A stretch of 10,109 nt of DNA, taken from positions 30,230 to 40,338 of the forward strand of contig DJHE01000005.1 in assembly GCA_002432945.1 (NCBI GenBank), given 5' to 3'. The notes beneath the pieces are model-generated. The model worked only from the letters and a program-made list of their open reading frames with translations. It searched no databases and was not told the DNA's origin. Positions 1 to 7,357 of this stretch are shown here, in pieces (position 1 is the first letter of the stretch; each line of letters starts with the position of its first letter). The position numbers and the translations under genes were made by a program. Source of the DNA: Synergistaceae bacterium UBA5827 (GTDB taxonomy: Bacteria > Synergistota > Synergistia > Synergistales > 79-D21).

Positions 1-2
1 CA

Positions 3-956
3 GTCGAAAAGGCCCTTCAAGGGGTTCCCGAGGCGGCCGTCCTCTTTTCCGGGGGCATCGATTCGACCCTCCTGGCGCTTTTCGGTGGCCGCCGTATCAT
101 CGCGCTCCACGCTGCCATCGATTCCCCGGAACTCTCCAACGAGGAGGATTTTGCCGAGATCTCCTGTCTCGAGATGAAAAGGTCCCTGGCAAGGGTGCTC
201 TTTTCCGAGGCCGGTTTCCTGGAGGAAATGGAGGACACGGTTCGCAGGTTGGGAAGGCCGGTCCCCGTCACCAATTTCCAGGCTGTCTTCCATAACCGGC
301 TCTTTCGGCTCCCCTACGGTCTTTTCCTTAGCGGGGACACGGCGGACAGACTATTCGGGCATGCGCTCGAGCCCTGCGGAAACTGGATGGACAGCCCTTT
401 TTCCAGCCTTGTTCGCTACTGTCCCCCCGGGCTTCTCTGCGACATTTTCGGCCGGGATCTTGTGGAAAGCCGGGTCAGGCTTTACGAGGAGAACCTGGAA
501 AGGCTTACGGGACAAGGCCTGGGAGCCTTTACGGAGAGCCTGGAGATCGATCTGTCGGTTTTCTTCGGGCTCCCTTACTGGGTGCATTATTTCCGTCCTC
601 TCGCGGCGGTATACGGGAAGCGGTTCATAGCCCCCTTCGCCAGGAAGGGCGTCTTCGAGGCGGCGATGTCCTGCCCCGAACGTCACGGCCCGGGAGCCAG
701 CCACCCGAAGCCACTATTGAGGGAGATCCTGCTCGAGGCCTTGCCGGGTTACCCGGTTGACGCGAAAAAAGGTGGCACGGGAGTTCCGAGAACCCGCTTC
801 TGCCAGTCTGGCCCCATGAAGGACTATTTCAGGACACACGAACTGCCGCGGGGAATCGACCCTCGTTTTCTGCCAATTTTCCAGGAACCAAAGTGGGAAA
901 CGAGCGCCCTCGTCCTGCAGGCGGCAACCTACCGGATATGGGAGGAAACACTGTGA
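3..956 (+). CDS. Asparagine-synthase-like protein, 5' partial (PP-loop ATP pyrophosphatase)
   Basis: The visible 317 residues are the C-terminal synthetase half of an asparagine-synthase-family protein; the start lies before the window. The family activates a carboxylate as an acyl-AMP and attacks it with ammonia or an amine. The PP-loop SGGIDS is at 48-65. The second ATP-site motif reads SGDTADRLFG (330-359), where true AsnB has SGEGxDExFGG, so one acidic residue is Asp and the later Glu is Arg. The lysine of the AsnB KxGFGxP motif is kept (KGGTGVP, Lys codon 768-770). The C-terminal tail PRTRFCQSGPMKDYF is closely shared with the paralogue at 2032-3636. The stop codon overlaps the next start (GTGA), so the genes are translationally coupled. 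The true substrate is unknown; asparagine itself is unlikely given the altered motifs and the duplicated setting. Confidence 0.85.
   Translation, partial: VEKALQGVPEAAVLFSGGIDSTLLALFGGRRIIALHAAIDSPELSNEEDFAEISCLEMKRSLARVLFSEAGFLEEMEDTVRRLGRPVPVTNFQAVFHNRLFRLPYGLFLSGDTADRLFGHALEPCGNWMDSPFSSLVRYCPPGLLCDIFGRDLVESRVRLYEENLERLTGQGLGAFTESLEIDLSVFFGLPYWVHYFRPLAAVYGKRFIAPFARKGVFEAAMSCPERHGPGASHPKPLLREILLEALPGYPVDAKKGGTGVPRTRFCQSGPMKDYFRTHELPRGIDPRFLPIFQEPKWETSALVLQAATYRIWEETL
940..945 (+). promoter_or_regulatory. Ribosome binding site deciding the start of the GT-like gene
   Basis: GGGAGG lies 7 bases before GTG at 953. It sits inside the last codons of the upstream gene. It favours 953 over the earlier in-frame GTG at 893, which would give a 60-base overlap and lacks a comparable site. 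Confidence 0.75.
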
Positions 957-2029
957 ACGGCAGGCCCGTCAACTTTTTTGCCCCGCTGTCATCCTACAAT
1001 CTTTTCCTTTCGTTTGCGATCGCATCCACGGAAACCAAGGGGGAAGAAAACATCCTCCTGCTTCCCGATTACAACGAGGCGAACGAGAAAAGCCTGGCCT
1101 ACCTGGGAAGCCGGATTCCCGCCTTTTCGGGTGTCATCAGGCTCATCAGGGGGAAAAGGCGCGAAACCTGCCTGACCCGGCCTTTCCGGAAAAGGCAGTT
1201 TTTCAGTGCTGTAGACGAACTTTTCAGCCAGGCCCGCGTCGGGAAACTCTACGTTTTCAACGACTTGAAATACCAGAGCCAATATGCCATTGCGACTTTG
1301 GCCAGGATGCAGCCCGGCTCAAGGCGCATTTATGTCGAGGATGGAACGGCGGATTACTGCGGTATCCATACCAGGGAAAAAGGAAGCCTGAGAAGGCTCA
1401 GGGACCGGACCCTTTACAGGGAGTGGTGGAGGGAACTCCATGCTTTCGGAACCCATCCACTGCTCGACGAATACCGTTTTCTTTTCCCGGAGCTTTCCAA
1501 CCTCTACGAAACTGCGGACGAGCGCCCGAAGCGCGGGATCAGCAACGAGGGGATCCCTCGGCTTGCCTGCGAGGAAGAGGCAAGACGGTGCTTTGGGCCG
1601 ATCGATGCGGAGGCGATCTCCAGCAGGGAGTCGATCATCCTTTTCCCCGATGCTCTTGGATTTGCCCGGGCGCATCCCGGCTATTTCGACAAGCTCGCCC
1701 AAACTTGCGAAAGAGCCCTTTCCGAAGGAATGAACGTCTTGTTCAAGGGGAAGAATCGGAACGATTACCCGAAAATGGGTTTCGAAGGGGATCCCCGCTT
1801 CTTTGACATCCCCGCCGATATCCCTTCGGAATTGGCTTTGCTCTGGTTCAGGGGGGGTATCCGTAAAATCTTCGGGGGAAAATCGTCGGCACTCGTGACC
1901 GCCAGGTGGCTGGTTCCGGAGATCCCCTGTTTCAGTATCTGCCCGTTCACGACCGAAAAGGAATCGCGGCTCGGTTCCCTTTTCCGCAGCATCGGTATCC
2001 GGCCCTGCGAAAAGGGGGAGGCCTGGTGA
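953..2029 (+). CDS. Sialyl/polysialyltransferase-like GT-B protein (GT52/GT38-like)
   Basis: A 358-residue cytoplasmic protein with no signal peptide. It resembles bacterial sialyltransferases and polysialyltransferases (GT38/GT52), which add CMP-activated nonulosonic acids to surface glycans. What is seen: a hydrophobic start, an acidic EDG motif (residues 129-131, within VEDGTADY), the phrase IPSELALL (290-297) and a GGKSSAL segment (S311, S312), in the order expected of the C-terminal GT-B domain of these families. The usual Lys-x-His-Pro motif is replaced by KGKNRNDYP (265-273), so the His is absent. The start is GTG 953, overlapping the upstream stop by 4 bases, and its own stop overlaps the next GTG the same way. 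Donor and acceptor are unknown. It could be a diverged transferase or a catalytically altered relative. Confidence 0.55.
   Translation: MNGRPVNFFAPLSSYNLFLSFAIASTETKGEENILLLPDYNEANEKSLAYLGSRIPAFSGVIRLIRGKRRETCLTRPFRKRQFFSAVDELFSQARVGKLYVFNDLKYQSQYAIATLARMQPGSRRIYVEDGTADYCGIHTREKGSLRRLRDRTLYREWWRELHAFGTHPLLDEYRFLFPELSNLYETADERPKRGISNEGIPRLACEEEARRCFGPIDAEAISSRESIILFPDALGFARAHPGYFDKLAQTCERALSEGMNVLFKGKNRNDYPKMGFEGDPRFFDIPADIPSELALLWFRGGIRKIFGGKSSALVTARWLVPEIPCFSICPFTTEKESRLGSLFRSIGIRPCEKGEAW
2014..2021 (+). promoter_or_regulatory. Ribosome binding site for the second synthase-like gene
   Basis: GGGGGAGG lies 10 bases before ATG 2032 and 4 bases before GTG 2026. The GTG overlaps the upstream stop as GTGA. 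Either codon could initiate, and they differ by only two residues. Confidence 0.65.
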
Positions 2030-2031
2030 AG

Positions 2032-3636
2032 ATGGAAAAATGGTTTGAACACCGCTTTTCCAACCCGGAGATCGTCGTCTCGAAGATGACGGCAGGGACC
2101 TGGTTTATCTCCGCTGCCGGGGCCAGGTTCCTTGAGAAGTCCGTCATTGAGAACGGCAAGCACGGGCTTTCGCCCCTCGGGATTATCGAAAGGCTTGCTC
2201 CGGAAATGGAGGAAGGGACGATCCTGTTCCTTCCCTCGCAGGGGTTTCCCGACACCCGGATCCTGGCTTTCAAGTCGGTCATCTGCTCGAGGGACCTTTT
2301 CTGGGCATCGCCCGGGGAAGGCCGTTTCGTCATGGCCGACCGCCTGGCAGACCTCGTTCCCGAGTTGCCCCCTCATGCCCGAAAGCTTACGGACAGGCGA
2401 GCGGTTCACTTTCTCCTTGGCTGTAATATCCGCGGGGATTGGACGCTCCTCGAGGCAGTTCATCGCGTCGGGCACGGGGAACTGCTCCTCTTCGCTCCGG
2501 GGGAGAAGGAACCCGTGAGAAAACGCATTCAGCGCTTTTCCTGGGATTCGACCGTGCAGGATGAACAAGAATCCCTGGATGCGCTGGAGATTGCCCTGGA
2601 CAGGGTCTCGAACCTGCTTGCCCCCGTTGAAAACAAGGCCGTGATGTTTTCGGGCGGGATCGACTCGATGCTCGTCTGGGCAAGCCTCAAGCCTCGACTC
2701 CCTGCCCTGACGGGTTTTATCGACACGGATCCGGCAGAAAGGGACACGGCCCGGGCTGCGGCCTCACAACACGGGATCGAACACAAGATGATGCAGGTCA
2801 GGGAGAGTGATTTCCTGGAGGAGTTCCGTGGGGCCCTGGAAGACGTGGGGCTGCCGTTCATCATTTCCAATTTCCAGATGCTCTATTACCTGCAGGCGTT
2901 CAGGCAGGGATACGCCCACCTGGTTTCCGGCGAACTGGCGGATTCCGTCTGGGGGATTTCCCATACCGCGAGGATTTTCCAGGAAAGCGATGCAGGGGAA
3001 TACGCCAACGCCATGGCATCCTCGCCCCTTTCCCCGGAAGGCTACGGAATCCGGGTTCACCTCCTGCTTCCCGATGACCTGCCCCTTCTTTCCAGGGTCT
3101 ATGGCGAAAGGACGATCCTGGACTTGCTCGGCTACAACCTTTCCTACGCGCTGGGGTGCCTGGATCCGGCCGTTCCCCTGGACAGCGATTTTCGAAAAGG
3201 GCATGCGGACCTCGGGAGCCTGTCCTTCATCCTGAATGGCTCGTGGAGGAGCAACTACCGGCAGGCGGGGTACGTTTACGGGGTGGGGCTATCCTTCCCC
3301 TTCGAAACCCTCTCGATGGTCCGGGCGGCGCTGTCCATTGCCCTGCCTGAAAGGATCCTTTCCGGGGAAGGCCAAGTCAAGCCGCTGATCCACCGGATGC
3401 TGGCCAGGAAACTGCCCGGGGCCGTTTCACCCCGAAAGTCGGGTTCCGGCCTGCCGCGAACCCGCTATTGCCAGGAGGGCCCCCTGAAAGAGTACTTCAG
3501 GGAACACCCCATTCCCGGTTTCTGGCCCGATGAATGGCGGAGCCTGCTGCAAAGCCCGACCCGGGAATCCAGCTCCCTGGTCCTGAAATGCGCTTCACTG
3601 CAGATGTGGGAAGAAGAGATGCTCGGAAGGGATTGA
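2032..3636 (+). CDS. Asparagine-synthase-like protein with degenerate N-terminal glutaminase domain
   Basis: This 534-residue protein has the two-domain layout of asparagine synthetase B. The first ~200 residues end in a stretch (FLLGCNIRGDWTLLEAVHRV, near 2407-2466) that matches the end of the class II glutaminase domain, but the protein starts MEKWF, so the N-terminal nucleophile Cys2 is absent. The synthetase domain has SGGIDS at residues 207-212, SGELADSVWG at 2926-2955 (first acidic residue kept, later Glu replaced by Ser) and the conserved Lys in KSGSGLP (codon 3436-3438). Free ammonia, or an amine as in beta-lactam synthetase and lasso-peptide cyclase, may be the nucleophile; this is inference. 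It is a paralogue of the partial gene at 3-956, with the same C-terminal PRTRxCQxGPxKxYF block. The start could also be GTG 2026. It is the last gene of the coupled three-gene run. Confidence 0.8.
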   Translation: MEKWFEHRFSNPEIVVSKMTAGTWFISAAGARFLEKSVIENGKHGLSPLGIIERLAPEMEEGTILFLPSQGFPDTRILAFKSVICSRDLFWASPGEGRFVMADRLADLVPELPPHARKLTDRRAVHFLLGCNIRGDWTLLEAVHRVGHGELLLFAPGEKEPVRKRIQRFSWDSTVQDEQESLDALEIALDRVSNLLAPVENKAVMFSGGIDSMLVWASLKPRLPALTGFIDTDPAERDTARAAASQHGIEHKMMQVRESDFLEEFRGALEDVGLPFIISNFQMLYYLQAFRQGYAHLVSGELADSVWGISHTARIFQESDAGEYANAMASSPLSPEGYGIRVHLLLPDDLPLLSRVYGERTILDLLGYNLSYALGCLDPAVPLDSDFRKGHADLGSLSFILNGSWRSNYRQAGYVYGVGLSFPFETLSMVRAALSIALPERILSGEGQVKPLIHRMLARKLPGAVSPRKSGSGLPRTRYCQEGPLKEYFREHPIPGFWPDEWRSLLQSPTRESSSLVLKCASLQMWEEEMLGRD

Positions 3637-3644
3637 CGATCTTC

Positions 3645-3657
3645 AGGTCCCGGACCT
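3645..3657. repeat. Short perfect inverted repeat after the synthase operon
   Basis: AGGTCC-C-GGACCT is a 13-base interrupted palindrome 9 bases after the stop at 3636. It can fold as a 5-bp stem with a 3-base loop. No T-run follows, so it is a poor intrinsic terminator. It may be a weak terminator element, an operator, or chance. Confidence 0.3.
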
Positions 3658-3682
3658 CATGGATACCCGGATTTCTCCCTCC

Positions 3683-3711
3683 TTGTCTTACTTAAGATAA
3701 ACAACTATCCT
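3683..3711 (+). promoter_or_regulatory. Possible sigma70 promoter for the OmpA-family gene
   Basis: TTGTCT (3683-3688) and TATCCT (3706-3711) are 17 bases apart, each matching 4 of 6 consensus bases. The spacer holds a small palindrome TCTTA-CT-TAAGA (3686-3697, overlapping the -35). The match is weak, but the position, about 75 bases before the ATG at 3788, is sensible. Confidence 0.3.
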
Positions 3712-3787
3712 TGTGAATAAGACATGTCGCAAGACTGCTCCTTGCGCAGATTCTTTCCTGTTTGATTCGAAGAGAGGGGGTCTTCAA

Positions 3788-4606
3788 ATGTGCCTGGCGA
3801 AAAGGGCTGTTTTCTTGTTCATCTTTGCGTTGTTCCTGGTCCAACCGGCTTTTGCGGCGGATGTGCCTGGCAGCAAGGACCACCCGCTGCTGCCCCGACT
3901 TCCCCGTTACACCATCGGGGATTTCCAGCAGGTCGCCTTCGGTTCCCACGATTTTATGGATCCGGAAGGCAACGATGTCCGGGTGGAGGGGCGATTTACG
4001 AAAATCGAGTACAACCTTGACGCGGGGGTCCAGCCTCCCGGCGACCTGCATGTCATCGCCAACTACGAGCAGGCGATCAAGGGCGTGGGAGGCCAGGCCT
4101 ACCGGCATTCGGACTACCTGGCCTTCCTGGTGCTGAAAAAGGACGGGGCGGAAACCTGGGTTCGCGTCAACAGCCAGGGAGACGGTGAGACGTACTGGCT
4201 CACGTTCGTCGAGAAGGGCGAGGTCGAGCAGCAGGTCAAGGCGGGGGAAATCCTGCAGGCCCTGAAGACGAAAGGGAGAATCTCCCTTTCGATTCACTTC
4301 GAAACGGGCAAGGCGACGATCAGGCCGGAATCCCGGCCGGTTGTCGAAGAGATCGCTAAAATGCTTAAAGGCGATCCTGCCCTGAAGGTCCGGGTGGAGG
4401 GACACACCGATTCGATCGGGGAAGCGGCCGCAAACCAGGAACTTTCCGAGAGGAGGGCCAAAGCGGTGGCGGAGGCACTGGCGACCCTCGGAGTCGACCC
4501 CGGTCGCCTGGTTCCTGTCGGGTTCGGTGAATCGCGCCCCGTGGCGGACAACGGCACCGAGTCGGGGCGGGCGAAGAACCGGCGGGTCGACCTGGTCAAG
4601 CTTTAA
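3788..4606 (+). CDS. Exported OmpA-family protein with DUF4892-like N-terminal domain
   Basis: A 272-residue envelope protein. Residues 1-23 form a Sec signal peptide (MCLAKR, a hydrophobic core, then PAFA, cleaved before ADVPG). Residues ~24-160 resemble the DUF4892 domain (DVPGSKDHPLLPR start, then VEGRFTKIEYNL and NYEQAIKGVG), which is often fused to OmpA. Residues ~168-272 are an OmpA-like peptidoglycan-binding domain: HFETGKATI, then GHTDS with Asp208 and LSERRAKAV with Arg223, the Asp-Arg pair that grips diaminopimelate, 15 residues apart as in the family. It probably tethers something to the cell wall from the periplasm or outer membrane. The start is ATG 3788, preceded by GAGAGGGGG with 7-base spacing; an upstream in-frame GTG at 3713 would bury the signal peptide. 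The next gene follows after 10 bases, so they are probably co-transcribed. Confidence 0.87.
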   Translation: MCLAKRAVFLFIFALFLVQPAFAADVPGSKDHPLLPRLPRYTIGDFQQVAFGSHDFMDPEGNDVRVEGRFTKIEYNLDAGVQPPGDLHVIANYEQAIKGVGGQAYRHSDYLAFLVLKKDGAETWVRVNSQGDGETYWLTFVEKGEVEQQVKAGEILQALKTKGRISLSIHFETGKATIRPESRPVVEEIAKMLKGDPALKVRVEGHTDSIGEAAANQELSERRAKAVAEALATLGVDPGRLVPVGFGESRPVADNGTESGRAKNRRVDLVKL

Positions 4607-4616
4607 GGCTGGCGCC

Positions 4617-6491
4617 ATGAAAAGGGCAGGAAAAATTCTCCTTTCACTGTTCCTCTGCCTTGTCTTTGCACCCCTTCCCGTCACTGCGGGAGAGGGGCCG
4701 GGTTCGCTGCCGGCGGACCTTCCGCTTTCCATTCACTTTAACGGTTCATGGAACACCGATGACGGGAAGAGCCAGCTTTTCGAAAAAGGCTCCTGCAGCG
4801 TTCACGTCTACGGCCGAATGAAAAAGCTTGAGGGTGACAACCCCTTTTACGCCACCTATGTTCCTGGCGGGGTGACCGCTTCCTTCAACTACTCGGAAAC
4901 GATCGTCGCACGCCCCTACGACGGGAAGGGTCCCTGCAAAGGCGTCGTGGGGCGAGTGACGGCTTCGGGGACGGCGGGCCTGGGCGAGGAGGTGGAATTG
5001 GGCAAGGGGTCCCTTTTCCTCCAGGCCTTTTCAGGCCCCCTGGGGATCGGGGCCTTCATGCAGGCCACGGGGGATCCGGGGCTGGCCGATGCGGGAATCG
5101 TGATGGAGAAGATGCAGAAGGACCCGGCACGGGCCCTGTACGCCTTCAGCCTAAGCGTTCCGGTCTCGGCCGTTGTGAAGGAAAAGCCGGGCTGTGAAAC
5201 GCTAAACGCAGCGCGCCTGGATTTTCCCATCGTCCTGACCGGTATCGCCGAGATGGGACGTTCAGGCCTGACGGGAAATTTTTCATGGCCGACATCGGAC
5301 CGCCCGAACACGGGTGCTTCGGTGGAAGCGGTTGGGGAAAAGGTGGAATTCGGGCCACAGCCGGAAGGCAGAAAGGTCGGGCACGCAACTTTTTCGTGGG
5401 CGTTTGGGCAGGTGGAGCCCACCGTTGCCCTTTACCTGGCCAGGGGTGATGAACGACTTGAATTTACGGGCGAGGAGGCGGAGGTCCTGGCCGGGAGGAA
5501 AGTGAGGCTTATAGCGGAGGTGTTTCCCTACCCGGACGAAGGGACGGGAGGAAAATGGACCCTCCCAGCTTCGGCCATCGCCGGGTTGGACGGTTACGAC
5601 CGGGACAACTCCCGAGGGAAAGTGATTCCCCTCCAGGAACCGGCTACGAGGAAGAAGACCGTGGAATTTTACTGCCTTGACGGGTCTTTCGCCGGGAAAA
5701 GCGTTCCCGTTTCATACACGGCCACAGTGCGGGGCAAAAAGGTCGAAGGAAAGGCAAAACTGAAGGTTTTCTCACCAGAGGCGGAAATCAAGGTCCTCCC
5801 GGAGCGTAGGGTTTCCATCGGGAAAGTGAAGACGGGGGCACACTGTTCGGCCTACCTGGGCCATGTCGGGGGCGGCCAATCTCTCCCCGGAATCGAGATC
5901 AAGGGAAAGGTCCGGTTTCCCCCTGGATTCGACGAGGGGGAAGCCGGGCATGAACTGGCCGTTGTCCAGCTTTTGAAGGAAAACATCTTGGAGCGAAAGG
6001 GAAAATTCGGGCAGGAGGGCGGGGATTATTTCCAATCCCTCTCCAGGGTTTATGCCCTTGACACCGGGTTCCCGTATGCCGGGTTGAAGGGGAAGGGAAA
6101 CCTGGACGTGCACGATGTTCCCGGAGACGAGATCGGGCCGATGACCCTTTCGATACACCATGCCCAGGATTTCCGCACCACTCTCCTGGTCCGGCCCGGG
6201 AACCCGGAGGACGCGATCTGGCTTCCCATGGCGACCGTTCCGTGGAGCTGGCGCTTCAGCCTTGAACGGGCCAAAGACAACCCCGGATGGGACGAAACCT
6301 GTGACCCGGGGAATTTCAGGCTTTCCGGCGTGACCCTCCGCCTGCCCGGGCCACTCGAGCGTTTCAGCGGAAAACCCGAGGATGTACCCCAATGGGACAC
6401 GATCCTGGACGAAAAGACCGGTGCGTCCCACCACACGGACGATGCGAAGTGGAAAATGGAGGTGGAGTCGTTCCTGGCGGAAAAAAACTAG
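4617..6491 (+). CDS. Exported protein of unknown function, Ig-like segment (624 aa)
   Basis: I do not recognise this 624-residue protein. It starts with a clear signal peptide (MKRAGK, a Leu/Phe core, PVTAG; cleavage near residue 24) and has no lipobox at the cleavage site, so it is probably periplasmic or secreted. The mature part is rich in beta-type sequence and has no further membrane segment. Six cysteines remain after cleavage, an even number compatible with disulfides. A stretch around residues 285-390 looks like an immunoglobulin-like sandwich: GRKVRLIAEV, a core Trp314 in GKWTLP, then TVEFYCLDG and VPVSYTATVRGK, ending before a proline (FSPEAEIKV). The tail is charged. It begins 10 bases after the OmpA-family gene, with AAGG overlapping that gene's stop, implying translational coupling and a shared envelope role. 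An earlier in-frame start at 4527 would overlap the OmpA gene and hide the signal peptide. Confidence 0.8.
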   Translation: MKRAGKILLSLFLCLVFAPLPVTAGEGPGSLPADLPLSIHFNGSWNTDDGKSQLFEKGSCSVHVYGRMKKLEGDNPFYATYVPGGVTASFNYSETIVARPYDGKGPCKGVVGRVTASGTAGLGEEVELGKGSLFLQAFSGPLGIGAFMQATGDPGLADAGIVMEKMQKDPARALYAFSLSVPVSAVVKEKPGCETLNAARLDFPIVLTGIAEMGRSGLTGNFSWPTSDRPNTGASVEAVGEKVEFGPQPEGRKVGHATFSWAFGQVEPTVALYLARGDERLEFTGEEAEVLAGRKVRLIAEVFPYPDEGTGGKWTLPASAIAGLDGYDRDNSRGKVIPLQEPATRKKTVEFYCLDGSFAGKSVPVSYTATVRGKKVEGKAKLKVFSPEAEIKVLPERRVSIGKVKTGAHCSAYLGHVGGGQSLPGIEIKGKVRFPPGFDEGEAGHELAVVQLLKENILERKGKFGQEGGDYFQSLSRVYALDTGFPYAGLKGKGNLDVHDVPGDEIGPMTLSIHHAQDFRTTLLVRPGNPEDAIWLPMATVPWSWRFSLERAKDNPGWDETCDPGNFRLSGVTLRLPGPLERFSGKPEDVPQWDTILDEKTGASHHTDDAKWKMEVESFLAEKN

Positions 6492-6518
6492 GAAGTGATC
6501 GCGTCGTACCCGGTTTCT

Positions 6519-7250
6519 TCAGGCCCAAATCGACCTCATGCGGAAAAGCTCCGCCCCGTCCGCGGGTCGGAAGATCCCGTGAAGGCAGGCGAATCCCGCA
6601 GCCGTTTCCCCCTCCGGTCGGGCCACCGCTTCAAGCACCTCACCGAACCGGCTTTCCCCGTGAAACTCCGCATCGAACCCCCTGAAGGTGCGGGAAGCAG
6701 GCCAGTCGGGCGGCAGCGTCGCCACGGCCCAGTCCAGGTAGCGGACGTGGTTCACGTGGCCGTTGGCGTCCATATCCGATTCCTCCACGCCGAGAGAACT
6801 CGCCCAGGGTCCCTCACTGCACGGCTGGACCTTCTCGAACTCGAACGGGATGGGAGGGTTCGTTTCCTCGTGGAGGTTCGGCAATCCCTTCTCGATCCGG
6901 AAAGGCTTGCGGCTCGCAAGGTCGACGAGAACCCAACAGGTCTCGGCGCGGACTACGCGTGTTTCTCCCGAGTAAAGCTCGAAGGCCCTCAGGGAATAGA
7001 GGCGGCCGTGAGGGAAATGCCAGGTGCGCAGGGCAATCGTCTCACCCGAACGGGGCAGCCGGGCGACTCGGAGTCGGTATTTCACAAGCATCCACGTGAA
7101 TCCAAGCGGCAGGATCTGGGGGACCGATGCCCCAAGCTTCGAGGCCGCTTCGTTGGCCGCGTCCTGGAGGTGGTCGGCAAGGGCGGTCAGCGTCACTTCT
7201 CCCCTGTGGTCGCAATCTGACGGATCAATCGCCAATTCCTTTAAATGCAT
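6519..7250 (-). CDS. Acyl-ACP thioesterase (FatA/FatB-like, double hotdog)
   Basis: A 243-residue cytoplasmic enzyme that hydrolyses acyl-ACP to free fatty acid and ACP. The N-terminal hotdog opens with SDCDHRGEVTLTALADHLQD (residues 11-30), typical of the family. The second hotdog carries the catalytic signature DMDANGHVNHVRYLDW (159-174), giving the D-x-N-x-H set Asp161, Asn163, His165; Glu199 in FHGESRFGE is the likely fourth catalytic residue. Length fits bacterial members, which lack the plant transit peptide. I chose ATG 7250 because GGGGAGGG sits ahead of it with 7-base spacing from GGAGG and the family usually begins about 10 residues before the D-x-D-xx-G motif. An in-frame ATG at 7289 with AAGGTGG at 6 bases is a real alternative and would add 13 residues. 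The gene is convergent with the 624-residue exported protein (27-base gap, no clear terminator) and divergent from the regulator gene. Confidence 0.9.
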   Translation of the reverse strand: MHLKELAIDPSDCDHRGEVTLTALADHLQDAANEAASKLGASVPQILPLGFTWMLVKYRLRVARLPRSGETIALRTWHFPHGRLYSLRAFELYSGETRVVRAETCWVLVDLASRKPFRIEKGLPNLHEETNPPIPFEFEKVQPCSEGPWASSLGVEESDMDANGHVNHVRYLDWAVATLPPDWPASRTFRGFDAEFHGESRFGEVLEAVARPEGETAAGFACLHGIFRPADGAELFRMRSIWA

Positions 7251-7300
7251 GAAGGGCCCTCCCCGGCGCGGGAAATTGTCGCTTCTCATGATACGCCACC

Positions 7301-7329
7301 TTGACAGGAAGGACAATATCGCCTATATG
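7301..7329 (+). promoter_or_regulatory. Strong sigma70-type promoter for the DUF2087 regulator operon
   Basis: A perfect -35 TTGACA (7301-7306) is separated by 17 bases from TATATG (7324-7329, 4 of 6 matches). Transcription would start near 7336, leaving a leader of about 20 bases before the ATG at 7358. It overlaps the upstream region of the divergent thioesterase gene. Confidence 0.7.
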
Positions 7330-7341
7330 TTTGATATATAG
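7323..7341. promoter_or_regulatory. Operator-like inverted repeat over the -10 and start region
   Basis: CTATAT (7323-7328) and ATATAG (7336-7341) are perfect inverted arms around a 7-base centre. The repeat covers the putative -10 and transcription start, where a bound dimer would block RNA polymerase. Autoregulation by the adjacent HTH protein is an inference; A/T-rich arms also arise by chance. Confidence 0.4.
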
Positions 7342-7357
7342 CAAACAAAGGATGTGA

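Noticed and set aside
3..3636. Lasso-peptide biosynthesis cluster
   Set aside because: An asparagine-synthase-like cyclase would fit, but no precursor peptide, recognition element or transglutaminase-like protease is visible, and a glycosyltransferase-like gene lies between the two copies. Genes before the window could change this.
3713..3787. Upstream GTG extension of the OmpA-family protein
   Set aside because: It would place 25 polar residues before an otherwise perfect signal peptide, and the strong ribosome site is at 3772-3780 ahead of ATG 3788.
3692..4732. 346-codon antisense frame under the OmpA-family gene
   Set aside because: Runs opposite a gene with a clear signal peptide and OmpA motifs; no plausible domain and no supporting ribosome site.
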